A stretch of DNA of 60,012 bases from an uncultured Oscillospiraceae bacterium. Its GTDB lineage: Bacteria > Bacillota > Clostridia > Oscillospirales > Oscillospiraceae. The translations under genes were made by a program, and so were the position numbers. Location: contig CAAEUZ010000117.1 of NCBI GenBank assembly GCA_900759385.1, forward strand, positions 1-60,012, written 5' to 3'. Shown here one piece after another: positions 33,276 to 41,786 of the stretch; the first letter of the stretch is position 1, and the number at the start of each line of letters is the position of its first letter. The notes under the pieces are model-generated. The model made no database searches, was not told the DNA's origin, and saw only the letters and a program-made list of their open reading frames with translations.

Positions 33276-34502
33276 TCAGTCTTGCGCGGCCTTCTGGTGC
33301 GCGTCGAAGGTCTCAAGGCATTCCTTCACGCGGGCATAGTAGATGCGCAGAAACTTGTTCTGTGCGGCAGTCATATACACGAAGTACGGCTTGCCCTCGT
33401 TGCGTTTCTTATCAAGGAACTTGTACACCGGCTCATCTATAGGAGACTTTTTTAGGTAAGTGCAGACAATCTGGTACAGCGTTTTGCGCAGATGTGTGGA
33501 GCCGCGTTTGGTAGTGGGAACGCTCTTGGCGTTGTGCTTGCCAGAGCTGTCCACTCCAGGGTCAACGCCTGCAAATCCAACGATGGAACTGCGGCGGGGA
33601 AACCGGCGCACATCGCCAATTTCAGCTATGAGCTGGGCGGCTGTTGTTTCACCTACACCGTACATGGCGCGCACAGTTTCGTACTCAGGCAGCTGCTTGG
33701 CAAGCCTAGTCATCTCAGTGCGCAGAGCGGCAAGCGTCATCTTGCCAGCAAGAAGCTGCCGTGCGGCTGTGGTAATGAGCAGCTTGGTGTTGTCGTTCTT
33801 CGGTAGCGTGGTGAAATGGCCGCAGCTTCCGGCGTAGATATCCTTAGCTTTCTCTTCACTGAAATGGTAACCCTTACGATTGCACCATTTCTGGTAGCGC
33901 TCGGTGAATGCATTCTCGCTGACGTGGCAAATGCAGTCGCAGTGCCAAAAAGTCATGACAAAGTCCATCCATTTCTGGTGGCCGTCTGTACGTTCCAGGC
34001 TGGAAAACAGTTCGTTTACGCCTGGGAAGGTCTTGTCGGTCAGAGAAATGAGATTGTTTTGCAGCGATACCACTGTCTTCATGTAGAGGTTATACTGGCG
34101 GCTGCACAGCTTCAGCTGTTGCCTTATGGTGTCCATAGGGGTATATTCCCGCAGATCCACCCAGTTGTCAAGAGCGTACTTGGCAATCTTCATGGCGTCA
34201 GCCTTGTCAGTCTTGACCTTGCGGATGGAACCGCCCCCGCTCTGCTTGATGTAAAGCGGATTCAGAACGCAGACATGGATGCCGCACGCATACAGCGCCG
34301 CTGCTACCGGCTCGTGGTAGCGACCGGTGGCCTCCATGACAACGCGAGTATCTTCTCCCAGCGCAAGGATGGCGTAAGCCATCTGCTCCAAACCGACTTC
34401 GGTGTGGAGAAACTCCTGTGGCATCAAAGCCACTTCACCCATTGGCCGCAGGGCAGCCACCATGCTTTTTCCCTTTGAAACATCAATCCCTACTGCGTTC
34501 AT
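33276..34502 (-). CDS. IS110-family transposase (bridge-RNA-guided recombinase)
   Basis: A 408-residue IS110-family recombinase. The RuvC-like DEDD domain shows GIDVSKGK, VVMEATGRYHEP and KTDKADAMKIAKYA. A central helical region follows, then the C-terminal domain with the catalytic serine in GVDSSGKHNAKS and a GVGETTAAQLIAEIGD lead. These enzymes use a bridge RNA to choose donor and target. The start at 34502 (MNAVGIDV) is chosen because AAGGAGGAG lies eight bases upstream. The gene appears intact and reads against the surrounding ICE genes. Confidence 0.93.
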   Translation of the reverse strand: MNAVGIDVSKGKSMVAALRPMGEVALMPQEFLHTEVGLEQMAYAILALGEDTRVVMEATGRYHEPVAAALYACGIHVCVLNPLYIKQSGGGSIRKVKTDKADAMKIAKYALDNWVDLREYTPMDTIRQQLKLCSRQYNLYMKTVVSLQNNLISLTDKTFPGVNELFSSLERTDGHQKWMDFVMTFWHCDCICHVSENAFTERYQKWCNRKGYHFSEEKAKDIYAGSCGHFTTLPKNDNTKLLITTAARQLLAGKMTLAALRTEMTRLAKQLPEYETVRAMYGVGETTAAQLIAEIGDVRRFPRRSSIVGFAGVDPGVDSSGKHNAKSVPTTKRGSTHLRKTLYQIVCTYLKKSPIDEPVYKFLDKKRNEGKPYFVYMTAAQNKFLRIYYARVKECLETFDAHQKAAQD

Positions 34503-34745
34503 ATCGCTCCTCCTTGGTAATTGGACATGGCTTTCCACCTTTTACTCATTGCCTGTTCAATCTCCTGGGTGACGCGAGCGCACACTGTGGCTCTACCTGC
34601 GCAAATCGAATGCTGCGAATAAGAGAGGTGGCTGACGGACTCCAGAGCGGGCGTGTTAGCCCATGGTACTTGCTGTCAGGCCATTTGCTCTCTCATTCTA
34701 ACAGCTTCGGCTTTGAGATGGAAAAAGACGCGGCTGGCTGCCGCG
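34503..34745 (-). ncRNA. Candidate bridge-RNA region of the IS110 element
   Basis: About 240 bases of non-coding sequence lie upstream of the transposase on its own strand, where IS110-group elements encode the bridge RNA. No reading frame with a start signal is seen. The exact RNA ends and guide loops were not resolved by eye. Confidence 0.35.
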
Positions 34746-34782
34746 CCTTATGCCGTAATTATTATTGTAGGAGGTACTTTAT

Positions 34783-35202
34783 ATGAGAAAGAAAAGGAAT
34801 AACCCCGCCGCCATGCGCTGCCCCTACTGCGGCTCGCCCGTCATTCTCCGCAGCGCCGACGGAATATACAGAGAGAACGCCAACGACACAATGCTCTATG
34901 TATGCAAGCGCTACCCGATTTGCGACGCATACGTTCGCACGCACCCGGGTACGAACCGGCCCATCGGCACGCTCGCCAACCGCGAGCTTCGCTCGTTAAG
35001 ACGCGAGGCGCACCGCTACTTTGACCGGCTCTATCTCAGCGGTTTAATGAGCAAGGAACAGGCCTACGAGTGGCTTGCCTGCCTGATACAAGCGCCCATG
35101 TCCGAGGCGCACATCGGCTATCTCGGCGAGTACTACTGCCGGCGGGTCGTTGACGCGAGCAGGACGATGCTCGCAAGCTGCAAGGGGCGTGAGGCCTTAT
35201 GA
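34783..35202 (+). CDS. Zinc-finger protein (DUF3268-like)
   Basis: A 139-residue protein. The first half is a zinc-binding unit (CPYCGSPVILR at about residues 13-23, paired with CKRYPICDAYV at about 46-56), like the topoisomerase-type C4 fingers of DUF3268 proteins common in phage and ICEs. The helical C-terminal half may bind nucleic acid or protein. AGGAGG precedes the ATG. The stop overlaps the start of the next gene (TTATGA), so the two are coupled. Confidence 0.75.
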   Translation: MRKKRNNPAAMRCPYCGSPVILRSADGIYRENANDTMLYVCKRYPICDAYVRTHPGTNRPIGTLANRELRSLRREAHRYFDRLYLSGLMSKEQAYEWLACLIQAPMSEAHIGYLGEYYCRRVVDASRTMLASCKGREAL

Positions 35203-35732
35203 CGCTCAACGACGCGCAGAGAAAACAGGTGGAGGAGAACATTGGCCTGGTGGGCAAGGTCATAAAGGACAAGGTACACGGCGTGAACGGGCTCGGTATC
35301 TACACCTACGATGACCTGTTCCAGATAGGCTGCATCGGACTCTGCAAGTCCGCGGCGACGGACAAGGGCGGCTGCTTTTCAACCTACGCCTACCGACTTA
35401 TCTGGAACGAAATCTGCTCTGCGCTAATCTACGCCAACCGCCGTGCGGGCAAGGAGATTTCAACGGAGCCGGAGGTGCTGAGTACATACGAAGCTGAAAT
35501 CGTGCCGGAGCAGAACGACGGCACGCTCACCGAATTGCTCGACGAAGCCGAGCGCAGCGCCACCGGCGTGAACGCGAAGGGCATCCGCGCCCTGCGCCTC
35601 ATGGTTGACGGCTACACCGCACGCGAAATAGGCGAACAGATGGGCGCAAGCGCGAACAACGTGACCGCCTGGGTGTCGCGCGCTAGACGGTATTTGCGAG
35701 AAATGCCGGAGTTGCGCGCGCTCATAGGATAA
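35199..35732 (+). CDS. ICE-borne sigma-70 family factor
   Basis: A 177-residue alternative sigma factor. Region 2 is seen at about residues 10-80 (YDDLFQIGCIGLCKSA, then STYAYRLIWNEICSALI), and region 4 at about 125-170 (LRLMVDGYTAREIGEQMGASANNVTAWVSRAR). It is probably specific for promoters inside the mobile element. It is coupled to the zinc-finger gene and ends at a strong terminator, the last clear ICE gene before the peptide island. Confidence 0.85.
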   Translation: MTLNDAQRKQVEENIGLVGKVIKDKVHGVNGLGIYTYDDLFQIGCIGLCKSAATDKGGCFSTYAYRLIWNEICSALIYANRRAGKEISTEPEVLSTYEAEIVPEQNDGTLTELLDEAERSATGVNAKGIRALRLMVDGYTAREIGEQMGASANNVTAWVSRARRYLREMPELRALIG

Positions 35733-35735
35733 ACA

Positions 35736-35766
35736 GGCCTCCACGGGATACCCGTGGAGGCCATCA
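35736..35766 (+). terminator. Terminator after the ICE sigma factor
   Basis: GGCCTCCACGGG (35736-35747) and CCCGTGGAGGCC (35751-35762) form a 12-bp perfect stem, followed by ATCATTTT. The next 165 bases are AT-rich and hold only a short stopped frame (to about 35,850) with no start signal. Confidence 0.85.
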
Positions 35767-35932
35767 TTTTACTTGAAAATAATACCAGAAAGCTTCAGGA
35801 TTTAACAAACTTCATCGAAATAAGTATTAAGAATAATGGTTGGTAGATGTCGTTAAAAACACTTCAAGGTGATTGGACCCTCTTGAAATGTTGCGCAAAG
35901 TCATGGCACCAAACGTATTGACTATGTGCATT

Positions 35933-37372
35933 TTATAAACGTGCAATTACATACTTTAGATAGTTATAGACACGAATCGATGACTCAATATTTAGCCGTT
36001 CATTTGGCGTGTGCACGTTTTCTATGGTTGGGCCTAATGAAACGCAGTCGAGTCCAGGCATTTCGGCAACGAAGATGCCGCACTCTGCACCTGCATGGCT
36101 TATCCTGACGGCAGGCTCTACACCAAACAGCTCCTTCCACGCCATGATGCACTCCGCACGCAGCGGGCTTCCGGGCACAAACTCCCACGCACCCGCTCCG
36201 CGGCAGCGCTCCACTGTGCCCCCTAGGGATTTCACGAGCGAGGCGAAGCGCAGGTTTATCCAGTCCTGCTGCGTAGCCACGGCACTGCGTATGCACGCCT
36301 CGGCGTATATACCGTCCGGTCCGACTCGCACGACGCCGAGGTTAGACGAGGTTTGTGGCATTCCAGCAATGTGCGAGCTGCGCTCTATGACTCCCTGAGG
36401 CACATTCAGAAGCAGGCAGATAAGCTTATCTGTCCCCGCGTCATCAAGCGTCTCTTTGGGAAGATCGATGCGCTCTGCGCGAAGATGCAGGCCCGGATCC
36501 GTAATGCCGTACTCGGCGTGGAATGTGCTCTCAAGGCTCGCAAGCGTGCCCGGTAGGTCAAACCCGGCGGCGCAAACCACGTCTGCCGTGGCATGATCCG
36601 CAATGGCGTTGTCAGCTTGTCCACACTCCAAGCGGGCACATCTCATCTCGGCAGAACATCTTAACTCCATGAGCACGCGGCCCATCAGCACGGGAGCTGC
36701 GGCGCGCCCCCGGTCTATGTCCACACCGGAGTGCCCGCCGGCAAGTCCGTCCAGTTCAATACGCCAGGAGTCCCCGTCCTGCTCCAAGGACGTGACTGGT
36801 ATCCTGACCACCGCCTTGTTGCCTCCGGCGCACCCGGCGAAGAACTCGCCCTCCCTTTCCGCGTCGAGGTTGAGCATGCGTCTGGAGCCGAGACGGCTCT
36901 TGTCTAGACCGTACGCCCCTTCCATGCCCGTCTCCTCATCGACGGTGAACACGCATACGAGCGGTGGGTGGACCGTGTCAGTATTATCTAGCAGTGCAAA
37001 CATCATGGCCACCCCTATGCCATTGTCCGCACCGAGCGTAGTACCGTCTGCACGCAGCCAGTCCCCGTCAATTACGAGTTGCGGCGGCGTCACCGACATA
37101 TCTATATTTTTGCCGCTTTGGGCAGCGCAGACCATATCAAGGTGCGCTTGGAGCATAATTGGTTCGCAGTTCTCTTTTCTGGGGCTTGCTGGCTTTGTTA
37201 TAACCACGTTGCCCAGCGCGTCTCGCTCATATTGCAGTCCACGGACAGAGGCAAAATCTGCTGTAAGTTCCGATATGGCTTTAGTGTTCCCCGAGCCGCG
37301 CGGAACGGAAGAGATTTCAATAAACCAGCGGAACATCTCGTGCTCACGCAGGGACTCAAGCGTGTATTCCAT
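35933..37372 (-). CDS. pepD: Aminoacyl-histidine dipeptidase (PepD, M20 family)
   Basis: A 479-residue zinc dipeptidase of the M20C/PepD type, which splits dipeptides such as beta-alanyl-histidine and other X-His pairs in the cytoplasm. Metal ligands appear in AHLDMVCA, TTLGADNGIG, TVDEETGMEGA and SHAGAECGIF, and the dimer domain has GLAGGHSGVDI. The length is normal. The ATG at 37372 overlaps the end of the aminopeptidase gene, whose tail supplies GGAGATG as ribosome binding site. It is the last gene of the ten-gene peptide operon. No signal peptide is present. No hairpin was seen directly after it. Confidence 0.93.
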   Translation of the reverse strand: MEYTLESLREHEMFRWFIEISSVPRGSGNTKAISELTADFASVRGLQYERDALGNVVITKPASPRKENCEPIMLQAHLDMVCAAQSGKNIDMSVTPPQLVIDGDWLRADGTTLGADNGIGVAMMFALLDNTDTVHPPLVCVFTVDEETGMEGAYGLDKSRLGSRRMLNLDAEREGEFFAGCAGGNKAVVRIPVTSLEQDGDSWRIELDGLAGGHSGVDIDRGRAAAPVLMGRVLMELRCSAEMRCARLECGQADNAIADHATADVVCAAGFDLPGTLASLESTFHAEYGITDPGLHLRAERIDLPKETLDDAGTDKLICLLLNVPQGVIERSSHIAGMPQTSSNLGVVRVGPDGIYAEACIRSAVATQQDWINLRFASLVKSLGGTVERCRGAGAWEFVPGSPLRAECIMAWKELFGVEPAVRISHAGAECGIFVAEMPGLDCVSLGPTIENVHTPNERLNIESSIRVYNYLKYVIARL

Positions 37373-37373
37373 G

Positions 37374-38504
37374 TCACATCTCCAGTTCCCGGCGCAGATT
37401 TTCCGGGTTGAGAGGCTGCAGCTCATCCGGCACGAAAAGGCCGTCGCACTCGATGAGCGTGTCATCAAACCAGATCTCTGCCCCGCCGTACTCGCTCTGC
37501 ATACGGTAAACCATGTCCCAGTGTATGCCGCTTTTGTTCCCGTTGCCGCAGCCCTCGTAGGAGTTGCCCGGCGTAAAGTGGAAGCTGCCCGCGGCCTTCT
37601 CGTCAAAGAGTATGTCCCCGACCACGCGGTCGACAAACGGGTTTGTGCCCATGGCGAACTCGCCTATATACCGCGCGCCCTCGTCCGTATCGAATATGGC
37701 TTCAAGCGCCGCGGCGTCGCCGCTCTCGCAGCGTATGTCCACGATGCGCCCGCGCTCAAAGCCCAGGCGCACGCCCTTGAACTCCATGCCGTTAAAGCGC
37801 ACGGGGATGTTGTAGCGAATATAGCCCTCCACGCTTTCCAGAGCCGGCGCGGAGAACACTTCTCCCGCGGGTATGTTGCGCGTCCCGGAGCAGACCGAGA
37901 CGCCGGCGCCGCACATTTCAAAGCGCAGGTCAACCCCTTCGCCCTTTATGCGCACATTATGCGCCGAGCGCATCGCCTCAGCCAGCGGCTGCATACGGGC
38001 GCGGAAGCGGTCGTAGTCTATGCCGCAGCAGCTGTAGTAAAATTCCTCGAACTCGCGTGTCGGCATACCGGCATTCTGAGCCATCGATGCGTTCGGGATT
38101 CGCGTGACCAGCCAGCGGGTTTTGGGTATGCGCGTGCGGAAGTGCACCGGAGTCTCGTACTCCCGGCGGTAGAGGCTGGTTTTGTCCGCGGGGACGGCTG
38201 AGAGGTCGAAGCTGTTCGCGTTTGAGCGCAGTCCGATGTACACGTCCATCTCGCGCATACGTGCCTCGTCCCACTCTGCGCGTTTTTTTACGGCCTCATC
38301 CCCGGCGCGCTCCAGCCACGCCGCTTGCAGGGAGTCCCATATCTGACTGTAGAACGGCACGCCTCCGGCGTCGTACACAGCTCGTATAACTTCGGCAGCG
38401 AGCGCATCCTCGCAGCCCGTCACCTCCACGAGCACCCGCTCGCCCGGCTGTACCGCGCAGCAGTGCTCAACGATCGTTTTTGCAAAGCTTTTGAGCCTGT
38501 CCAT
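37374..38504 (-). CDS. M29-family aminopeptidase
   Basis: A 376-residue aminopeptidase of the M29 (AmpS/PepS) family, which removes N-terminal residues using a two-metal site. Family features include ERVLVEVTG near the start, IPAGEVFSAP (metal-binding Glu, about 240), GTNPFVDRVVGDILFDEKAAGSFHFTPGNS split over about 290-325, and SGIHWDMV (His and Asp ligands, about 335). It starts at ATG overlapping the MATE stop (TGATG) and is itself followed within two bases by pepD. It is cytoplasmic. It probably trims oligopeptides delivered by the Dpp importer. Confidence 0.92.
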   Translation of the reverse strand: MDRLKSFAKTIVEHCCAVQPGERVLVEVTGCEDALAAEVIRAVYDAGGVPFYSQIWDSLQAAWLERAGDEAVKKRAEWDEARMREMDVYIGLRSNANSFDLSAVPADKTSLYRREYETPVHFRTRIPKTRWLVTRIPNASMAQNAGMPTREFEEFYYSCCGIDYDRFRARMQPLAEAMRSAHNVRIKGEGVDLRFEMCGAGVSVCSGTRNIPAGEVFSAPALESVEGYIRYNIPVRFNGMEFKGVRLGFERGRIVDIRCESGDAAALEAIFDTDEGARYIGEFAMGTNPFVDRVVGDILFDEKAAGSFHFTPGNSYEGCGNGNKSGIHWDMVYRMQSEYGGAEIWFDDTLIECDGLFVPDELQPLNPENLRRELEM

Positions 38505-39889
38505 CAGCCATCCTCCTCGCTGTGTATGCGTTTGAAGTTATCCAGCCACTTCCCGCTTTTGAACCTGCGCGTATACGCGGTGCAGCGCGAGATGTGGTCA
38601 AGCCCCTGAGTGAGAACAATTGCCAAAGTCCCCCATCCTAGTACCACCCCCAGGAGCCAGGTGCCGCACACGCGCACGAACCAGGCCGATACCGTAGAGT
38701 AGTACATCGGGTATTTTGCGTCGCCGACGGCCTTGAATCCATTCGGGTATATAAAGCACCCCGGCATAAAAGGTGAAAAGAGCGCGTATATAACCAGCAT
38801 CCTAACCGCAAGGCGCACCGTCTCCGCGTCCCGGCTGAAAATCAGGGCCATCGGGAACGCCAGGACTATATGCGCAAGTCCCGTGAAGATTGCCACCGTA
38901 TGCGCGCGGCCGTGAAGGTATTCGAGGCAATCGGCAAGTCCATTTACTCCCTCTCTTCCTGCGCAGCGGCCAACGACCGGCGTTGTCAAGTAGTTGATGC
39001 TCATAAAGGGTATGAGCATCACGTTGCTCGCAGAGTTGAACACCTGGTTCGCCGCGATTACCGTCGTGCCCATGCCCGCAACAAAGACCTGTATCACCAG
39101 CTTGGTGCCGTTGAACATGAAGTTCTCGATCGAACTCGGCAGGCCGATAGAGGCAATGGAGCGCATGCGTGGCGTGGTGGTGGCGTCCAAGCGGAAACAG
39201 GGGCGCATGGCAAAGCCGCGGCGCGCGACCAGCGCCAGGGCTATGGCGGCGCCGCCCGCGACGGAAAACAGGTAGCTCATGGCGCTGCCGCGTATGCCCA
39301 GGCCGAGCTCGAAGGTCAGCAGTAGGTTCAGCAGTATGCTCAGCGCGTTTGTGGCAATGCTGACCGCCATGGGACGTCTCGTGTCGCCGCAGCTGCGCAT
39401 GAATCCGCAGCACTGGAAATATATGAACCAAAGCGGCGGGGCCAGCGAGGTAAAACCGTAGTACGCGAGCGAGTTGGAGATAACCGCGTCGTCAGCCGCG
39501 CCGAACATCAGCTTAATCAGCGGTACGCGCAGGAAGAACAGCAGCAGCGCCGCCGCAAGGCTCAGCGCCGTGCCCAGCGCGAGCGCGTCCCCCGCGACGC
39601 GCCTTCCCTCCCGTGCGTTCCCCGCGCCCGCCGCCTGCGCGACGAGCGCGGTTCCGCCCATTGCAAAGAACTGCACGACTATCATCATGGTGTTGTTTAT
39701 CGTGGACACCTGGCTGACGCCCGCCGTGGCCTCGCTGCCTATAAAGCCCATCACCACTATATTTATATTGTCTAGCAGCGTCGCCGCTACCTGCTCTATG
39801 AGCATCCCTGGCAGCATGGAGCGCATATCCCGCCGGACAAGTTCGTTTGCGCTCACCGGTGGAAAGAGCCAGTTTTTAAAGCGGCTCAT
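38504..39889 (-). CDS. MATE-family efflux protein 1
   Basis: A 461-residue multidrug/oligosaccharidyl-lipid/polysaccharide (MATE) exporter with about 12 membrane helices, in the length range of the family. It exports small cationic or amphipathic molecules using a sodium or proton gradient. The start at 39889 overlaps the S9 peptidase stop (ATGA). It closely resembles MATE 2 at 51370 (both have LPGML, EQVAA, APPLWFIYFQCCGFMR and NGFKAVGDAK), so the pair arose by duplication. Its place in the middle of a peptidase operon suggests that a hydrolysis product, or the toxic substrate itself, must be pumped out. Confidence 0.9.
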   Translation of the reverse strand: MSRFKNWLFPPVSANELVRRDMRSMLPGMLIEQVAATLLDNINIVVMGFIGSEATAGVSQVSTINNTMMIVVQFFAMGGTALVAQAAGAGNAREGRRVAGDALALGTALSLAAALLLFFLRVPLIKLMFGAADDAVISNSLAYYGFTSLAPPLWFIYFQCCGFMRSCGDTRRPMAVSIATNALSILLNLLLTFELGLGIRGSAMSYLFSVAGGAAIALALVARRGFAMRPCFRLDATTTPRMRSIASIGLPSSIENFMFNGTKLVIQVFVAGMGTTVIAANQVFNSASNVMLIPFMSINYLTTPVVGRCAGREGVNGLADCLEYLHGRAHTVAIFTGLAHIVLAFPMALIFSRDAETVRLAVRMLVIYALFSPFMPGCFIYPNGFKAVGDAKYPMYYSTVSAWFVRVCGTWLLGVVLGWGTLAIVLTQGLDHISRCTAYTRRFKSGKWLDNFKRIHSEEDG

Positions 39890-41784
39890 GCTCTGTCCCC
39901 GCCTAGCCACTGCCCGAACCACGCGAGCATGGCGTCTATGTCGTGCAGCAGCTGCGAAACGCTCCTGCCCCCGTGGTAGCAGTGCTTGTTCACCAGCATA
40001 CGCGCAGGCACCCCGCGCTCCAGCAGCGCCACAAACATCTGCTCGGCCTGCTCCATGGGGCAGGCGCGGTCCAGCTCATGCTGTATGAACAGCGTCGGGG
40101 TGCTTACATTGGCGGCGTATTTGAGCGCGGACTGGTTCCAGACAAGCTCCGGGTTGTCCAGCGGCGTACCGCCGAGCACGAAGTCACCGTACCAGTTTTC
40201 CGAGCTTGTGGCGTGCATACTTATCCAGTTGCTGGCAGACATACGCGGTACGGCGGCGGCGAAGCGGTTCGTGTGGCCTATTATCCAGTTTGTCATTATG
40301 CCGCCGTAGCTCTGCCCCGTCACGCCGAGGCGTTTTTCGTCCAGCTGCGGGTATTTGGCGAGCACGGCGTCAGTGAACGCCATGATATCGCGGTAATCGC
40401 GCCCGCCGAGGTCGGCGCAGACGTTCAGGTAGTCGCGCCCGAAGCTTGTGGAACCGTGCGGGTTGCAGAAAAATACGAAGTAGCCCTCGGCGCACCAGCG
40501 CTGGTGCTCGGAGCTGAAGGTGTCGGTTATGTACCCGTGCGGCCCGCCGTGGATGTTGAGAATCCCGGGGTACTTCCCGTCCGGCGAGAAGCCGCGGGGC
40601 TTCATCACCCAGCCGCTGACCTCTCCCTCGCCGGTGCTCACCGTCAGCGGCTCGCACTCGGAAAAATCGCAGCTTTCCCAGAGCGGGTCGTTGAAGTGCG
40701 TAAGCTGCTCCACAGCGCCGTCTTTGAAATAGTACAGCTCGGCGAGGCGGTTGGGATACCAGCCGGTTAGCACTATCCCGTCGCCGCAGGGCAGCGCGCA
40801 GGTCGGGTTGAGTCCGCCGAGGTCTATATCCTCAAAGTTTGCGCCCGTGGTAAAACGCCCGAGCTTCATGCGCGCCCCGTCGGCGCGTATGAACAGCGTC
40901 TCTGCGCCGCCGCGGCGCACCGTGCCCGTCTCGAACTCCGGTTCGGCCTCAACGCGCAGGTCCCCGCCGTCGAAGCTCACGCTTTTCAGCCGTGTTTCAG
41001 CGAGATACGGACCCGGTTCTATTGCCCAGGCGGCGTACCAAAGCCTGCCCTCGTGCTCAAACATGGAGTAGACGTAACAGCTGTCGGAGCAGAGCATGAT
41101 ATTCTCGCCCGTGGCCCAGACGTGCTTATAAATGGCGACGCGCCCCCCGGCGTACCGGTCAAACTCCCAGCCCACAAAGCAAAAGCCGTCGTTCGTGAGG
41201 GCTATGTCGTCGCTGAAATAGGGCTGATACGTCTGCATCAGCGGCGGAGTCAGCCTCTCCAGCGCGCCGTCCGCGGGGTCGTAGACGAACAGGCTGCGGC
41301 GCTTGCGGTTGACGTAGCCCGCGCCGTTATCCATGAACGGGTACTCGTCAAAGTACATCCAGTCGGCCTGTTCACCCTCGCCGGGCGCGTTTGCGTCGGT
41401 CTCCGCGCGGACCATGAAGAGCCCGTCCGGCAGCGGCGAGCACTGCGCGAACGCGACCGGCACGCGCATATACTCAGATGCCTCGCCGCCGCGCACGTCG
41501 ATGCAGTAGAGGATAGTCTCCTCTCCGGGCACCTCGCCGCCGCGCGCCCCGGGAAACAGGACGCGGTTTTCATCCAGCCAGAAGCCGCCGCCCTCTCGCC
41601 CTCCGGTTGTAAGGCGGTAAACGCGCCTGTCCGCTATGCCGCATACCCAGAGGTCGGTGAGGTATGCGTTCTTTTCAATGTCGTACCGCTGCACGCTGAA
41701 AAGGGCGCGCCCTCCCTCGGGGGAGAGCTTCAAGCCCTGTACGTTCCTGATTTTTTCGTAGTCTTTATTTGTAAACTTGTTCAT
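39886..41784 (-). CDS. S9-family prolyl oligopeptidase/acylaminoacyl peptidase
   Basis: A 632-residue serine peptidase. The N-terminal two thirds form a beta-propeller. The C-terminal alpha/beta-hydrolase holds Ser in GQSYGGIM (about 491), Asp in HELDRACP (about 570) and His in KHCYHGGRS (about 603). Such enzymes cut short peptides, often after proline or at blocked N-termini. No signal peptide is present, so it is cytoplasmic. It is three bases from the M14 gene and overlaps the MATE gene, in the middle of the operon. Confidence 0.93.
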   Translation of the reverse strand: MNKFTNKDYEKIRNVQGLKLSPEGGRALFSVQRYDIEKNAYLTDLWVCGIADRRVYRLTTGGREGGGFWLDENRVLFPGARGGEVPGEETILYCIDVRGGEASEYMRVPVAFAQCSPLPDGLFMVRAETDANAPGEGEQADWMYFDEYPFMDNGAGYVNRKRRSLFVYDPADGALERLTPPLMQTYQPYFSDDIALTNDGFCFVGWEFDRYAGGRVAIYKHVWATGENIMLCSDSCYVYSMFEHEGRLWYAAWAIEPGPYLAETRLKSVSFDGGDLRVEAEPEFETGTVRRGGAETLFIRADGARMKLGRFTTGANFEDIDLGGLNPTCALPCGDGIVLTGWYPNRLAELYYFKDGAVEQLTHFNDPLWESCDFSECEPLTVSTGEGEVSGWVMKPRGFSPDGKYPGILNIHGGPHGYITDTFSSEHQRWCAEGYFVFFCNPHGSTSFGRDYLNVCADLGGRDYRDIMAFTDAVLAKYPQLDEKRLGVTGQSYGGIMTNWIIGHTNRFAAAVPRMSASNWISMHATSSENWYGDFVLGGTPLDNPELVWNQSALKYAANVSTPTLFIQHELDRACPMEQAEQMFVALLERGVPARMLVNKHCYHGGRSVSQLLHDIDAMLAWFGQWLGGDRA

Positions 41785-41786
41785 TT

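Larger units (their letters stand above)
33140..34765 (-). mobile_element. IS110-family insertion sequence (approximate limits)
   Basis: The transposase with flanking non-coding ends splits the ICE between the 32225 gene and the 34783 gene. The ends are guesses: the left limit is placed after the structured RNA's terminator and the right before the ribosome binding site of the zinc-finger gene. IS110 elements lack long terminal repeats and often make no target duplication, so the limits cannot be read from repeats here. Confidence 0.45.

Noticed and set aside
35933..37636. Longer version of PepD starting at 37636
   Set aside because: The first 88 residues are a shadow of the aminopeptidase gene. 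The ATG at 37372 has a good site and fits the family start.
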